16,594 nucleotides of DNA from DASUME01 sp038257655 (GTDB lineage Bacteria > Myxococcota_A > Polyangia > Polyangiales > DASUME01). The stretch spans positions 1 to 16,594 of the forward strand of contig JBBSJC010000123.1 of assembly GCA_038257655.1 (NCBI GenBank). Reading direction: 5' to 3'. Positions 1 through 7,134 of the stretch are shown here, in pieces. Every line of letters begins with the position of its first letter. Position 1 is the first letter of the stretch. The translations under genes and the position numbers were made by a program. The notes beneath the pieces were generated by a model. It worked only from the letters and a program-made list of their open reading frames with translations. It searched no databases and was not told the origin of the DNA.

Positions 1-944
1 GACTCTTCGACGCAGCTTTGCTCAAAAGCGTCGACCGTACCGTGCACCGGCAAATACACCTGAGCACACATGATCATCGCATCGGCGCAACGGCCCTCGA
101 TAAACTCAACCTCTCCCGGCAACGCAGCAGCGAGCTGTTCGGCTTCTGCCCGAGCGGTGAAGTTCCAAGCCGTGATGCGCGTGCCTTCGGTGTGCACCAG
201 GCACACGTCGGCGGGGGCTTCCTTCGTCAGGTATACGTTGCTCACGGCAAGCTCACGCGTGTAACCGCCGGTGTTCGCGTTCTGACGCAGGCGGAACGTG
301 CCAAAAGCCACGACCCCGCCACCTGCGCTCGAGCCTTCGCCGAGCTCTTTGAGGAACGCTTCTTGAAGGACAGTGTCCTCTTCGGCACTCGCTCCTGCAA
401 AGGCAAAGCCACGATCCGTCCAGCTTTGCCTTGTGTTGAGCGCAGTCAGACCGAAGCTCGGACAGGGCGTGCGGATGCAGCGGATGCCCGTATCGTATCC
501 GAGGAAATGGGCGCCTGCTGTGGCACTATTGTCGAGCACGGGCGTGAGCACGAAGTCTGCTTCGAGCACGCCATAGCTCGCGGCACGCTCGGGATAGGCT
601 CGTTTGACCTGGAAGCCGTGCACCAAGTCACCGTTCTCTACGGTCACGTCCGACGTAAGATCGATCGCGGCGACATAACATTCCTTGGCGACCTTATTGT
701 TTGCGCAACGCATAAAGGCACCATTAATCGGTGTCACCCAGTAGCCGCCGCAGTCAGGCGAGGCGCAGCGCCGAGCATCGCGCTTAACCGAGTAGTAGCC
801 CATGGTAGGTTTATTAGTGTTTTCTGTATGAAGTGCCGCGCTATGGGTCTCGAGATCAGCGGCGGGTTCTGCAGCTTCGACGGCTGCACATGCACCGAGC
901 GCGAGCGATAGCGCGACCGGCATCCATGACTGGAAGGTAGGCAT
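1..944 (-). CDS. Cys-rich lipoprotein, DUF6748-like, C-terminus cut by window edge
   Basis: The minus-strand frame is open from an ATG at 944 to the window edge: 314 codons with no stop, so the C-terminus is missing. An AGAGGA ribosome-binding site lies about 5 bases upstream of the ATG. The N-terminus has a hydrophobic stretch ending in the lipobox L-G-A-C (Cys19), so an envelope lipoprotein is likely. Residues 49-74 contain Y-Y-S-V-K-R-D-A-R-R-C and C-G-G-Y-W-V-T-P-I-N. Residues 154-170 contain G-I-R-C-I-R-T-P-C-P-S-F. These motifs resemble the DUF6748-type secreted proteins I associate with myxobacteria; that family link is from memory. A second Cys-containing part (about 246-311) follows. 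The enzymatic or structural role is unknown. It lies alone, downstream of a long non-coding stretch. The reading frame and lipoprotein signal are clear; the family name is tentative. Confidence 0.85.
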   Translation of the reverse strand, partial: MPTFQSWMPVALSLALGACAAVEAAEPAADLETHSAALHTENTNKPTMGYYSVKRDARRCASPDCGGYWVTPINGAFMRCANNKVAKECYVAAIDLTSDVTVENGDLVHGFQVKRAYPERAASYGVLEADFVLTPVLDNSATAGAHFLGYDTGIRCIRTPCPSFGLTALNTRQSWTDRGFAFAGASAEEDTVLQEAFLKELGEGSSAGGGVVAFGTFRLRQNANTGGYTRELAVSNVYLTKEAPADVCLVHTEGTRITAWNFTARAEAEQLAAALPGEVEFIEGRCADAMIMCAQVYLPVHGTVDAFEQSCVEE

Positions 945-1402
945 AGGTTCCTCTGTTTTCTTTGGGGGGGTCCGCGCGCGCCGCGAGTAGCGCGGCTGCG
1001 CACGATGACTTCCTGCTGGCCTCTTTTAGCCTGACCTTTTGATCAAGCAATGATGGAGCGCGATGAGACGCACACACATGTTGCTTCGCAAGAAGCATGC
1101 ACATGGTTACGAGGCGTTTGGTCAACTCCCTCGCCACAAACGCGCCGTGCCCCATGCGTCGCAACCGCACCACACAGGGCTCATTTCTGCACGCAAGTAC
1201 CTGCCGATCGATGATCGGTCAGGTTCCTGTCACAGCTGTCGCTATAAGACTTCCCTGTGACGGATCTCGCGCAAGCGTCGCAGGCCTATGGCAAGTACGA
1301 AGGCATGCCATCTCGCCACTACTTAACACTGGATAGCAATTGGGTAGAGGGCGATCAACGCGCGGACACGTGCGCAGCTGAACTGGCCGCTATCTTGCGG
1401 CC
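945..1402. other. Intergenic region, 458 bases, with inverted repeats
   Basis: No convincing gene was found on either strand; the short open frames here have no ribosome-binding site and low-complexity Arg/His-rich translations. The stretch lies between the end of the phzF-like gene and the start of the partial lipoprotein gene, both on the minus strand. It should therefore hold the terminator of the first and the promoter of the second, but I could not assign either with confidence. A small stem TGCTTC-GCAA-GAAGCA (1082-1097) with a GNRA-type loop on the plus strand and two inverted repeats near 1204-1261 are visible. Confidence 0.5.
1204..1261. repeat. Two adjacent inverted repeats
   Basis: CCGATC-gat-GATCGG occupies 1204-1218. 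GTCACAG (1229-1235) and CTGTGAC (1255-1261) form a perfect 7-bp inverted repeat around a 19-base spacer. No T-run follows on either strand, so a classical terminator is not supported. They lie about 260-310 bases upstream of the lipoprotein gene start and 140-200 bases past the phzF-like stop codon. A regulator-binding site is possible; function is unknown. Confidence 0.4.
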
Positions 1403-2200
1403 TTAGACAGTAAGCTCGCCGCGCAAGGTCGTGAACGCACGGCCTGCGAGACTCACGCGATCGCCCTTTAGCTCGAGCTCGAGGTAACCGCCGCGTGGCG
1501 AGGCTTGGAACGCGCGCAGCTGCTTTTTGTCCAGGCGTTCGGCCCAAAAGGGCGTGAGCGCGCAGTGCGCTGAGCCAGTGGCGGGGTCTTCGTCGACGCC
1601 GGAACCTGGCGCAAAGAAGCGCGACACGAAATCAAAGGCAGGATCGCTCGAGCGGGCGGTGACCGACACGCCTCGTACTTCGATTTTGCGAAGTGCGCGA
1701 AAGTCGGGTTGCACAGCGCGCACTTGGGCCTCGTCTGTAAGCTCGACGAGATAATCCCACCGTGCGCGCCATACGCTTACGGGCTTGATCCCAAGCGCTT
1801 CGATCATGCCGTCGGGCGGCGTGCTTTCGGTAAGCTCCACGCGCGGAAAGCTCATACGGATGAGCTCGCCCGCGCGCTCGCAGGTGAGCACGCCACTTTG
1901 GGTATGAAAGCGCAGCGACTGCGTCGCATGTCCGAGGGACCACAACACGTGCGCGCTCGCCAGCGTGGCGTGACCACACAGAGCGACCTCGACCGTCGGC
2001 GTGAACCAGCGCAGGCCCCACTCATCCCCACGCGCTACTAAGAATGCTGTTTCTGAGTAACCGAGCTCGAATGCGATGCGCTGCATCCAGTCGGGATCCG
2101 CCGGGGCATCGAGGACACAAACTGCGGCGGGATTGCCGCTAAACGGCCCCGTCGCGAAGGCGTCGACCAAATGCAGTATGGGCATGCCGAGCGTTAGCAT
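1403..2200 (-). CDS. PhzF family phenazine biosynthesis-like protein (isomerase/epimerase fold)
   Basis: The 265-residue product matches the PhzF/YddE family, whose members have a diaminopimelate-epimerase-like fold. PhzF itself isomerises trans-2,3-dihydro-3-hydroxyanthranilate in phenazine synthesis, but most family members have other or unknown substrates. Visible hallmarks are V-D-A-F with G-N-P-A-A-V-C-V-L near residues 12-30, the S-E-T-A-F-L motif with the likely catalytic glutamate E50, C-G-H-A-T (75-79), and D-E-D-P-A-T-G-S-A-H-C (203-213). Length is close to the family norm (about 260-290). The N-terminal Met6 (2185) is an alternative start and fits family N-termini well (M-P-I-L-H-L-V-D-A-F); neither start has a good ribosome-binding site. 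No other phenazine genes are present, so a role in phenazine synthesis should not be assumed. Confidence 0.93.
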   Translation of the reverse strand: MLTLGMPILHLVDAFATGPFSGNPAAVCVLDAPADPDWMQRIAFELGYSETAFLVARGDEWGLRWFTPTVEVALCGHATLASAHVLWSLGHATQSLRFHTQSGVLTCERAGELIRMSFPRVELTESTPPDGMIEALGIKPVSVWRARWDYLVELTDEAQVRAVQPDFRALRKIEVRGVSVTARSSDPAFDFVSRFFAPGSGVDEDPATGSAHCALTPFWAERLDKKQLRAFQASPRGGYLELELKGDRVSLAGRAFTTLRGELTV

Positions 2201-2236
2201 GACAACGGGCGAAACGCTTTAGTCACCCCCCGCAGA

Positions 2237-2274
2237 TAACGATGGCTTGCGAAACTAACGATGGCTTGCGAAAC
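2237..2274. repeat. 19-bp perfect tandem duplication
   Basis: Two identical, directly adjacent 19-base units at 2237-2255 and 2256-2274 begin TAACGATGGC and end TTGCGAAAC. They lie in the 152-base gap between the start of the phzF-like gene and the end of the universal stress protein gene, some 37-74 bases upstream of the phzF-like start. They could affect the phzF promoter region or simply be a recent slippage duplication. Confidence 0.9.
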
Positions 2275-2282
2275 GGTCTGCA

Positions 2283-2298
2283 CATTGAATGTTCAATG
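2283..2298. promoter_or_regulatory. Short palindromic element (CATTGAA-TG-TTCAATG), possible operator or hairpin
   Basis: A perfect 7-bp inverted repeat with a 2-base centre lies 55-70 bases past the stop of the universal stress protein gene and 83-98 bases upstream of the phzF-like start. It is AT-richer than its surroundings. A regulator-binding site for the phzF-like gene or a weak transcript-end hairpin are both possible; there is no T-run. Confidence 0.35.
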
Positions 2299-2352
2299 CT
2301 TAGCGCCTCGCACTTGCGCCACTCCCCGAGGCCTATGTGCTGCCGCGGTAAC

Positions 2353-2832
2353 CTAAGCCGTACGAATGCGGGCAACTTCAACCGAACAGGGCGCGTGTCT
2401 CACGACAGACTCGGCCACGCTGCCGAGTAACCAGCGCTTGAGCCCGGTGCGGCCATGGGAGCCGATTACAATCAAATCCGCTTGCCAGTCAGTCGCGTGA
2501 CCCACGATCCTATCGCGCGCATCGCCCGAGTCACCTATACCTTCCACGCTACAGCCAGTGGAGCGGAGCTCTTCGGCCCCCCGCTGGGCTAGCTTGGTCG
2601 CGTGATCCAACAGGTGCGCGTTCGTGGTGGCCAACGACTCCGAGGTCATCTGCGTGCCGGGATATGGGTAAGTGGCTGCGGCCATACCCGCCATGGCAGG
2701 TGGGGGGAAATAGACAGCCTCGGTAACCGAGAGGACTCTGATCTCGGACCCAGCTGGCCACGGCCGACGCTTGACCACCTGCAGCACCGCGTCCGAAGCA
2801 TCCGATCCGTCCAAGGCGACGATTATTTTCAT
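2353..2832 (-). CDS. Universal stress protein (UspA family)
   Basis: The 159-residue product is a single-domain cytoplasmic universal stress protein of usual length. It opens with M-K-I-I-V-A-L-D-G-S (conserved Asp8). It carries the ATP-binding signature G-x2-G-x9-G-S at residues 124-138 (G124, G127, G137, S138, in the context S-H-G-R-T-G). This predicts an ATP-binding member rather than the non-binding UspA subtype. The frame is open further upstream to 3057, but the extension is Arg-rich and unlike the family. The ATG at 2832 has a GGAGAAGAG ribosome-binding region directly upstream, so I chose it. The insert around residues 41-62, rich in Pro, Tyr, Ala and Met, fits the variable loop of the family. 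Such proteins usually respond to starvation, redox or energy stress; the specific role here is unknown. Confidence 0.95.
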   Translation of the reverse strand: MKIIVALDGSDASDAVLQVVKRRPWPAGSEIRVLSVTEAVYFPPPAMAGMAAATYPYPGTQMTSESLATTNAHLLDHATKLAQRGAEELRSTGCSVEGIGDSGDARDRIVGHATDWQADLIVIGSHGRTGLKRWLLGSVAESVVRHAPCSVEVARIRTA

Positions 2833-3068
2833 CACTCTTCTCCGCCGCGCCGTGATCAAACACGCGCAGCTGTTTAGGCGCGATGACACGCGCAAGCCAA
2901 GTACGGTGCAGCGCGCGTGCCAGAAGACCGCAGCACGCGTCCTGATTCGGGCCCACCGCTCGTAGCCAAGCGCCAGGTCGGACGGATCATGAGAGCTCCC
3001 CGTCTGAGTGGGATGGTCTAGACGAGCAGACGGGCGCGCTAGGCCCGGCCTTTGCACCAGCGAACGAG

Positions 3069-3614
3069 ATGACTACCCCGCCGCCATCATCCCGTGACGT
3101 CCCGAGCTTGGAAGTCACTGGCGCGCGTCAGGGGGGGCGAGCCAATTTCAGCAGCACTGCGCGCACCGTAGGGCATGGCTTCTTGAGCTCGCTTCTGCTC
3201 ATGGCGATGGCGGGCTGCGCTGCAGAAAAGTGCGTCAATGGCGAGCCGCCGGCCAGCCCCGCCACGGTCACGGTGACACCGGCGCCTGCACAGCCGACAG
3301 AGCCAGTGGCCGGCCCCGCCTGCGGCGACGCGGTGTGCGCCCCAGGAACCGAATGCTGTAATGCCAGCTGCGGCCTCTGTGTCCATCCCGGCACGCCATG
3401 CACCACCGTCCCCTGTGAGGGGAACACCCCTGCGCCTGCACCCGGCGCGGGTCAAAGCCCGCCGTCGCTCGAGCGTAGCTGTGCAGAAGTTCACTGTGCG
3501 GCGGGAATGCATTGCGAGCTCATCCACGTGCCGTGCGCCCGTGCCCCCTGCAATCCTGTACCTGAGTGTCTGCCGGGCGCAGCAGGCGGTGCGCAGGCTT
3601 CACCGCCACTCTGA
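3069..3614 (+). CDS. Cys-rich putative lipoprotein of myxobacterial type
   Basis: The 181-residue product has a hydrophobic segment (residues 38-49) ending in M-A-G-C at Cys50, a weak lipobox, preceded by an unusually long 37-residue N-terminus. The true start may be downstream (for example a TTG), since the ATG at 3069 has only a poor ribosome-binding site. After a Pro/Thr/Ala-rich linker come two Cys clusters. Residues 85-116 (C-G-D-A-V-C-A-P-G-T-E-C-C-N-A-S-C-G-L-C) and residues 138-167 (C-A-E-V-H-C-A-A-G-M-H-C-E-L, then C-A-R-A-P-C) each repeat a C-x4-C-x-x-G-x-x-C theme. Such modules are common in secreted proteins of myxobacteria and probably form small disulfide-linked domains. The function is unknown. 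It is divergent from the universal stress protein gene, with 236 bases between their starts. Confidence 0.8.
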   Translation: MTTPPPSSRDVPSLEVTGARQGGRANFSSTARTVGHGFLSSLLLMAMAGCAAEKCVNGEPPASPATVTVTPAPAQPTEPVAGPACGDAVCAPGTECCNASCGLCVHPGTPCTTVPCEGNTPAPAPGAGQSPPSLERSCAEVHCAAGMHCELIHVPCARAPCNPVPECLPGAAGGAQASPPL

Positions 3615-3675
3615 AGGCGGCCGCCAAGCAGGAGGGCCGGCCCACTTGCTGCATCGCTGCGGCGAGGAGGTACTC

Positions 3676-3936
3676 ATGGCCCCAGGCGAAGCAGCTACGA
3701 GAGACGGTTCCCATACGAGTAACCCAGACTCAGATGCGGACGCGGCAGATGCGAACACACTCGAACCGGGAGAGCCGGCAGAGCCGGCAGAAGTAGGAGA
3801 AGAAGACGAAGTAGACGAAGACAGGCCGACAACTCCGTCTATGAGGCCCCCGAATGCGCCTGGCACCGGCGGCCGAGGCGGCTTGGGAGGCCAAGGTTTC
3901 ATGGGACCAGACCCAGCGCGTGATCTCAAGAACTGA
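3676..3936 (+). CDS. Small acidic hypothetical protein
   Basis: An ATG at 3676 follows a strong GAGGAGG ribosome-binding site at 5-base spacing. It opens an 86-residue frame, 61 bases after the preceding lipoprotein gene on the same strand. The product has no hydrophobic segment. It is strongly acidic in the middle (E-P-A-E repeats from a tandem GAGCCGGCA, then E-E-D-E-V-D-E-D) and ends in a Gly/Pro-rich stretch with G-G-R-G-G-L-G-G-Q-G-F. Such composition suggests a disordered protein. The same frame is open upstream to 3361 but lies there out of frame over the lipoprotein gene. The ribosome-binding site argues for a real gene; the low complexity argues for caution. I do not recognise a family. 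Confidence 0.5.
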   Translation: MAPGEAATRDGSHTSNPDSDADAADANTLEPGEPAEPAEVGEEDEVDEDRPTTPSMRPPNAPGTGGRGGLGGQGFMGPDPARDLKN

Positions 3937-4029
3937 CCGCGCGGACCCGCATGAGCGTGCGTGGATGTGACAGTGAGGCAGGATGGGCGCCCCGCTGCCA
4001 GCGCTCGAGTCCCGCTGGGCGTGGAGCCC

Positions 4030-6009
4030 CTATTGGCCTGGTTCCTGGCTGACGAGCGCGTCTGGTTCGACACTCGGCATGCCGCCTCCCACCACGTCTG
4101 TGGGCGACGTTTCGGACAGGCGCGTGCGTACGATGGCGCCGATGCCGAGCGCAGCGGCAACCACGAAAACGAGCACGCCAAGCACTGGGATCAGAGCGAG
4201 CAAAAACAGGAGAAACACACCGGCGCCGAGCTGAAGCACCGGTCGGTCGGCGAGACGGTGGACGGGCAAAAGCTTACCTACCGCGAGCGCCGCTGCAGCC
4301 ACACCCGCATACGTCGCGAGTGCCGAGCTCAACGCCAACACGATCGCCGCCGGAATGCCGAGGATAGTGATAAGCAACAATACGCATAACACCGCTGCCC
4401 CGAGCGCCCCCAACACGCCAATGGCGAAGGTGCGCAAGGGCGAGCGTGTCATGGTGCGCTGCAGCGCATCCATGCGCCGCGGCCAAACGCCGAGCAAAAC
4501 CAGACCGAATACGAACAGCAGGGCGTAACTCGACGCACACGCGAGCGTCTGGGACAGCCAGCTCCTTTCGTTTCGTTCGTCGTCGTCTCGCCCGTCTCGG
4601 GCCGCGCCGCGATCCGTCCAGGGGCCGACGATTCGCGCCTCATCCTCGTCGTCGTCGTCTTCCTCATCCTCGTCGTCAGCCCGACGCGCATCGTGGTGTT
4701 GTTTGGCATCCGCACGATTCAGGACGGTGGCGCCCGGATCTTGGGTGATGGCGCCACCCACGGCCACAAGCTCCCCTTTGACCACGCTGCCCGGCATCAG
4801 ATGGATATGGCCACCTATTGCGAGGACGTCACCTTCGACGACGCCGTGAACCGTAAGGTTACCGCCGACCGCGACGGCATCCCGCACGTGCTCATCGGCG
4901 GCCACCGTAGAGTTACCACCCATCACCACGCGATCGCTCACCCGTTTCTTAAGCCCTGATCGCAGCTCCGGCCGAGGAGGCAGCCCTGGCACGGGAGGTA
5001 GACCTGGAAGCTTAGGCACCACCACGTTCGGAGCGTTGGCGGGATCGTCTGCGTCAGATGCCTCAGGAGTCGTCACTATGGGCAGCGCGCTGGTTGCGTC
5101 GGGTGCAGCGGGTGCAGCGGTTGCAAGGGGTGGCTGCCCGTCGTTTGCAGTGTTGCGCACGATCAGCAGCTTACCTTCGACACGCACGGTCACGGGTTGC
5201 TCTCCGAGCACCGCAGTCAGCACCTCGCGTAAGGATGCTTGCTTGACGCGCACGCTGACCAACGGATCCTCAGGCAACGTGATGACCAGCCCGAGGCCCG
5301 CCGCATCGGCGACGCGCCCGAGTACCTTGGAGGTGGGCTCGCGCATGACGCTCAGACTCACGCGCTTTTGCTCCGGGAGCTCGCCCTCGATTTCTAGGGC
5401 GCGCGCGGGCTGAGCAACCACGAGGACCCCCAGCAGCATCAGCCCCGTTGCCAACATGCCAGGAGCCCGCGTGCGACCGCGCACAAGCAACAAGCGCGCA
5501 GGGAGCATCAGCACTGCGAGCAACACCCAGGCACTTACCATCACCAGCCCCCAACCTCCCGGCAGGTGGGAGACAACTTGTCCATCGATCGCGCCCATCA
5601 CCGAGCGTGCGATGCGTAGCGCTTCGTAAGCTGCCGCAAGCGAAGGAAAGCGCGTGGGGAGCCGCACCCCAGAAAGCGCGCCCGTTGTGAGCGCGACGAT
5701 CACACCGCCGAACAAACCGCTCAACAGCGTGCCTCGCGCGGGTACGGCGACTGGCGGTGCATAGGGCGCTGCATACTCGTCGTTCAGCACCGACGTGACC
5801 AGGTCGTCGATGGCGAACGCGCTGCTTTCGCTACTCGCCAACTGTTCGCGCAGCTGCACGCCCAGGCTTTGCGAGAGCGCACGACTGACCATGACGTGGG
5901 ATGCGCAGGCGTCACATGCCGCCAGATGCGTCAAGGTTTCCTCTGACACCAGGTCTTCACGCGCATGGGCCAGCGCTTCGATTTCAGTTTCTGTGAGGTG
6001 TCGGTCCAT
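4030..6009 (-). CDS. Multidomain membrane anti-sigma-like protein with STN-like and bactofilin-like regions
   Basis: The 659-residue product follows the ECF sigma gene directly: the sigma stop TGA shares its A with this ATG, and GGAGG lies 7 bases upstream. A GTG one codon earlier is the alternative. Residues 1-50 carry H28-x3-C32-x2-C35, the zinc-finger pattern of ZAS-type anti-sigma factors. Hydrophobic segments lie near 94-112, 153-176 and 186-202. An STN-like domain (about 207-287; secretin/TonB short N-terminal type) follows, then a Pro/Ala linker. Bactofilin-like repeats with V-x-x-G-G-N/x motifs span about 358-428, then an Asp/Glu run (445-458). The C-terminus has about four helices (493-628), including W-P-R-R-M-D-A-L and L-I-T-I-L-G-I-P, as in membrane proteins carrying bactofilin-like repeats. 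Predicted topology puts the zinc finger in the cytoplasm and the STN and repeat parts outside. I infer that it holds and releases the sigma factor in response to an envelope signal. Confidence 0.88.
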   Translation of the reverse strand: MDRHLTETEIEALAHAREDLVSEETLTHLAACDACASHVMVSRALSQSLGVQLREQLASSESSAFAIDDLVTSVLNDEYAAPYAPPVAVPARGTLLSGLFGGVIVALTTGALSGVRLPTRFPSLAAAYEALRIARSVMGAIDGQVVSHLPGGWGLVMVSAWVLLAVLMLPARLLLVRGRTRAPGMLATGLMLLGVLVVAQPARALEIEGELPEQKRVSLSVMREPTSKVLGRVADAAGLGLVITLPEDPLVSVRVKQASLREVLTAVLGEQPVTVRVEGKLLIVRNTANDGQPPLATAAPAAPDATSALPIVTTPEASDADDPANAPNVVVPKLPGLPPVPGLPPRPELRSGLKKRVSDRVVMGGNSTVAADEHVRDAVAVGGNLTVHGVVEGDVLAIGGHIHLMPGSVVKGELVAVGGAITQDPGATVLNRADAKQHHDARRADDEDEEDDDDEDEARIVGPWTDRGAARDGRDDDERNERSWLSQTLACASSYALLFVFGLVLLGVWPRRMDALQRTMTRSPLRTFAIGVLGALGAAVLCVLLLITILGIPAAIVLALSSALATYAGVAAAALAVGKLLPVHRLADRPVLQLGAGVFLLFLLALIPVLGVLVFVVAAALGIGAIVRTRLSETSPTDVVGGGMPSVEPDALVSQEPGQ

Positions 6010-6641
6010 CACCTTGCCTCCAATGCTTGACGAAGACGGCTACGTCCGCGGTGTAACCAGGTCATTACCGTCCCGAGGGGGACGTCGAGCGCACGGGCGA
6101 TCTCTTCGTAGCTAGCTTCGTGCATATGAAACATCACGAGCGCCGCCCGCATGTCTTCGGGTAGCGCAGAAAGCGCGCGCGCCACGTCGGCTGTGCCCTC
6201 CCTGGCCATCGCCATGCGTTCGGGATCGGGCTCGCTACCCTGGGCCGCCTGGGTTTGCTCCTCCCCATCGCGTGCGAATGACGCGCGCTCGAGCCCGCGC
6301 CGGCGCAAGCGATCACGACACACGTTGCGCGTGAGCGAGAAAGCCCAGCTGCGAAAGGATCCCTGCGCCGGGTCGAAGCGTAAGATCTGCTGCACCACGC
6401 GCTCGAGGGATTCCTGCAGCGCATCGCGCGCCTCTTGAGTACCTGCGTACTGCTGACAAATGCTGAGCATGGCCGGTGCATGGATACGCAACAGAACCTC
6501 CAGGGCGGCGCGTTCACCGCGCGCGGCCGCGAGCTCGACAGAGTGATCAGGCGCCGCCGATGTCACAGCGGCCGAACCGTCTGCACGTAAGGGGGTGCGC
6601 GTCACTGCTTTGAGCATGCCCAATCGCAAGACGAGCTCCAC
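6009..6641 (-). CDS. ECF-type RNA polymerase sigma factor (sigma-70 family)
   Basis: The 210-residue product has the two-domain layout of extracytoplasmic-function sigma factors. Region 2 lies near residues 45-115 (F-D-P-A-Q-G-S-F-R-S-W-A-F-S-L-T-R-N, then R-D-R-L-R-R-R). Region 4 lies near 150-205 (L-P-E-D-M-R-A-A-L, then Y-E-E-I-A-R-A-L-D-V-P-L-G-T-V, then W-L-H-R-G-R-S-R-L-R). It directs RNA polymerase to a small set of promoters and is presumably kept inactive by the anti-sigma-like protein encoded next to it; the two genes overlap by one to four bases. The start is uncertain. GTG at 6641 has a GGAAG site upstream, while ATG at 6617 (8 residues shorter) has none. The stretch between regions 2 and 4 is Gln/Glu-rich, a normal linker. 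No C-terminal extension is present. Confidence 0.95.
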   Translation of the reverse strand: MELVLRLGMLKAVTRTPLRADGSAAVTSAAPDHSVELAAARGERAALEVLLRIHAPAMLSICQQYAGTQEARDALQESLERVVQQILRFDPAQGSFRSWAFSLTRNVCRDRLRRRGLERASFARDGEEQTQAAQGSEPDPERMAMAREGTADVARALSALPEDMRAALVMFHMHEASYEEIARALDVPLGTVMTWLHRGRSRLRQALEAR

Positions 6642-6747
6642 GGGCTTCCGTCACAGCACGAAGACGGGTGCGGGATTGAAACGAGCATTCCTCGTGGAAC
6701 GCATAGGGCGAAGGGCCGAACGATTGAATCGAGGGATGAACGAACAA

Positions 6748-7134
6748 TCAGGTGGCGGAAGGCTCAGCATCGAGAATCGGACCGGCATCCGCATCGCAGT
6801 GGTTGCCGTGCGGGACGTGGCTAGCAGTCGGTTGAGCAGCCGTCGATGCCACGCGTGAGGCCCTGCGCGCCGTCACCGAAATTACCTCTTCGACAACCTC
6901 ACCCGTGGGGACATAGATCGTTTGGCCGGTTTGCGTGTCGAAGGCGATGCTGGGCGCCGCACATTGCGGCTCGGGGGTCTTGGCCCCCATCGAAGCCATC
7001 ACGCCCTCTGCCAGACCCACGACGACGGGCTCGGCGCCCGTCCGCGCGGCGCGCGAGGCGCCTGAATCATACGAGTAACACAGGGCGAAGGCAGACAGAG
7101 CCAGCGTGACAGCACCACTGCGGACCGAGAACAT
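6748..7134 (-). CDS. Small secreted hypothetical protein upstream of the sigma gene
   Basis: The ATG at 7134 has a strong AGGAGG ribosome-binding site. The 128-residue product begins with a signal-peptide-like segment (M-F-S-V-R-S-G-A-V-T-L-A-L-S-A-F-A-L-C), without a proper lipobox. The rest is short, without further membrane segments: a central F-D-T-Q-T-G-Q-T-I-Y-V-P-T-G-E-V-V-E-E-V part, then a His/Asp/Ala-containing tail. I do not recognise the family. It ends 106 bases before the ECF sigma gene on the same strand, so it may be the first gene of the same operon and a periplasmic partner of the sigma/anti-sigma pair. That link is inferred from position only. Confidence 0.72.
   Translation of the reverse strand: MFSVRSGAVTLALSAFALCYSYDSGASRAARTGAEPVVVGLAEGVMASMGAKTPEPQCAAPSIAFDTQTGQTIYVPTGEVVEEVISVTARRASRVASTAAQPTASHVPHGNHCDADAGPILDAEPSAT

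Noticed and set aside
18..911. Long plus-strand open frame of 297 codons
   Set aside because: It is antisense to the minus-strand lipoprotein frame, which has a good ribosome-binding site, a lipobox and Cys motifs. The plus-strand translation has no signal or motif.
1403..2200. Evidence for a phenazine biosynthesis cluster
   Set aside because: Only a PhzF-fold protein is present. No phzA/B/C/D/E/G-like gene is nearby, and the family is functionally broad.
3600..4181. Minus-strand open frame of 193 codons
   Set aside because: It overlaps the end of the anti-sigma-like gene and the acidic small frame. The translation is Ser/Pro/Ala-rich mirror sequence with no ribosome-binding site.
6663..6691. 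Possible ECF autoregulatory promoter (GGAAT...CGTC, minus strand) in front of the sigma gene
   Set aside because: Spacing is about 20 bases, too long for the usual 16-18, and the -35 part is not GGAAC. The match is too weak to annotate.
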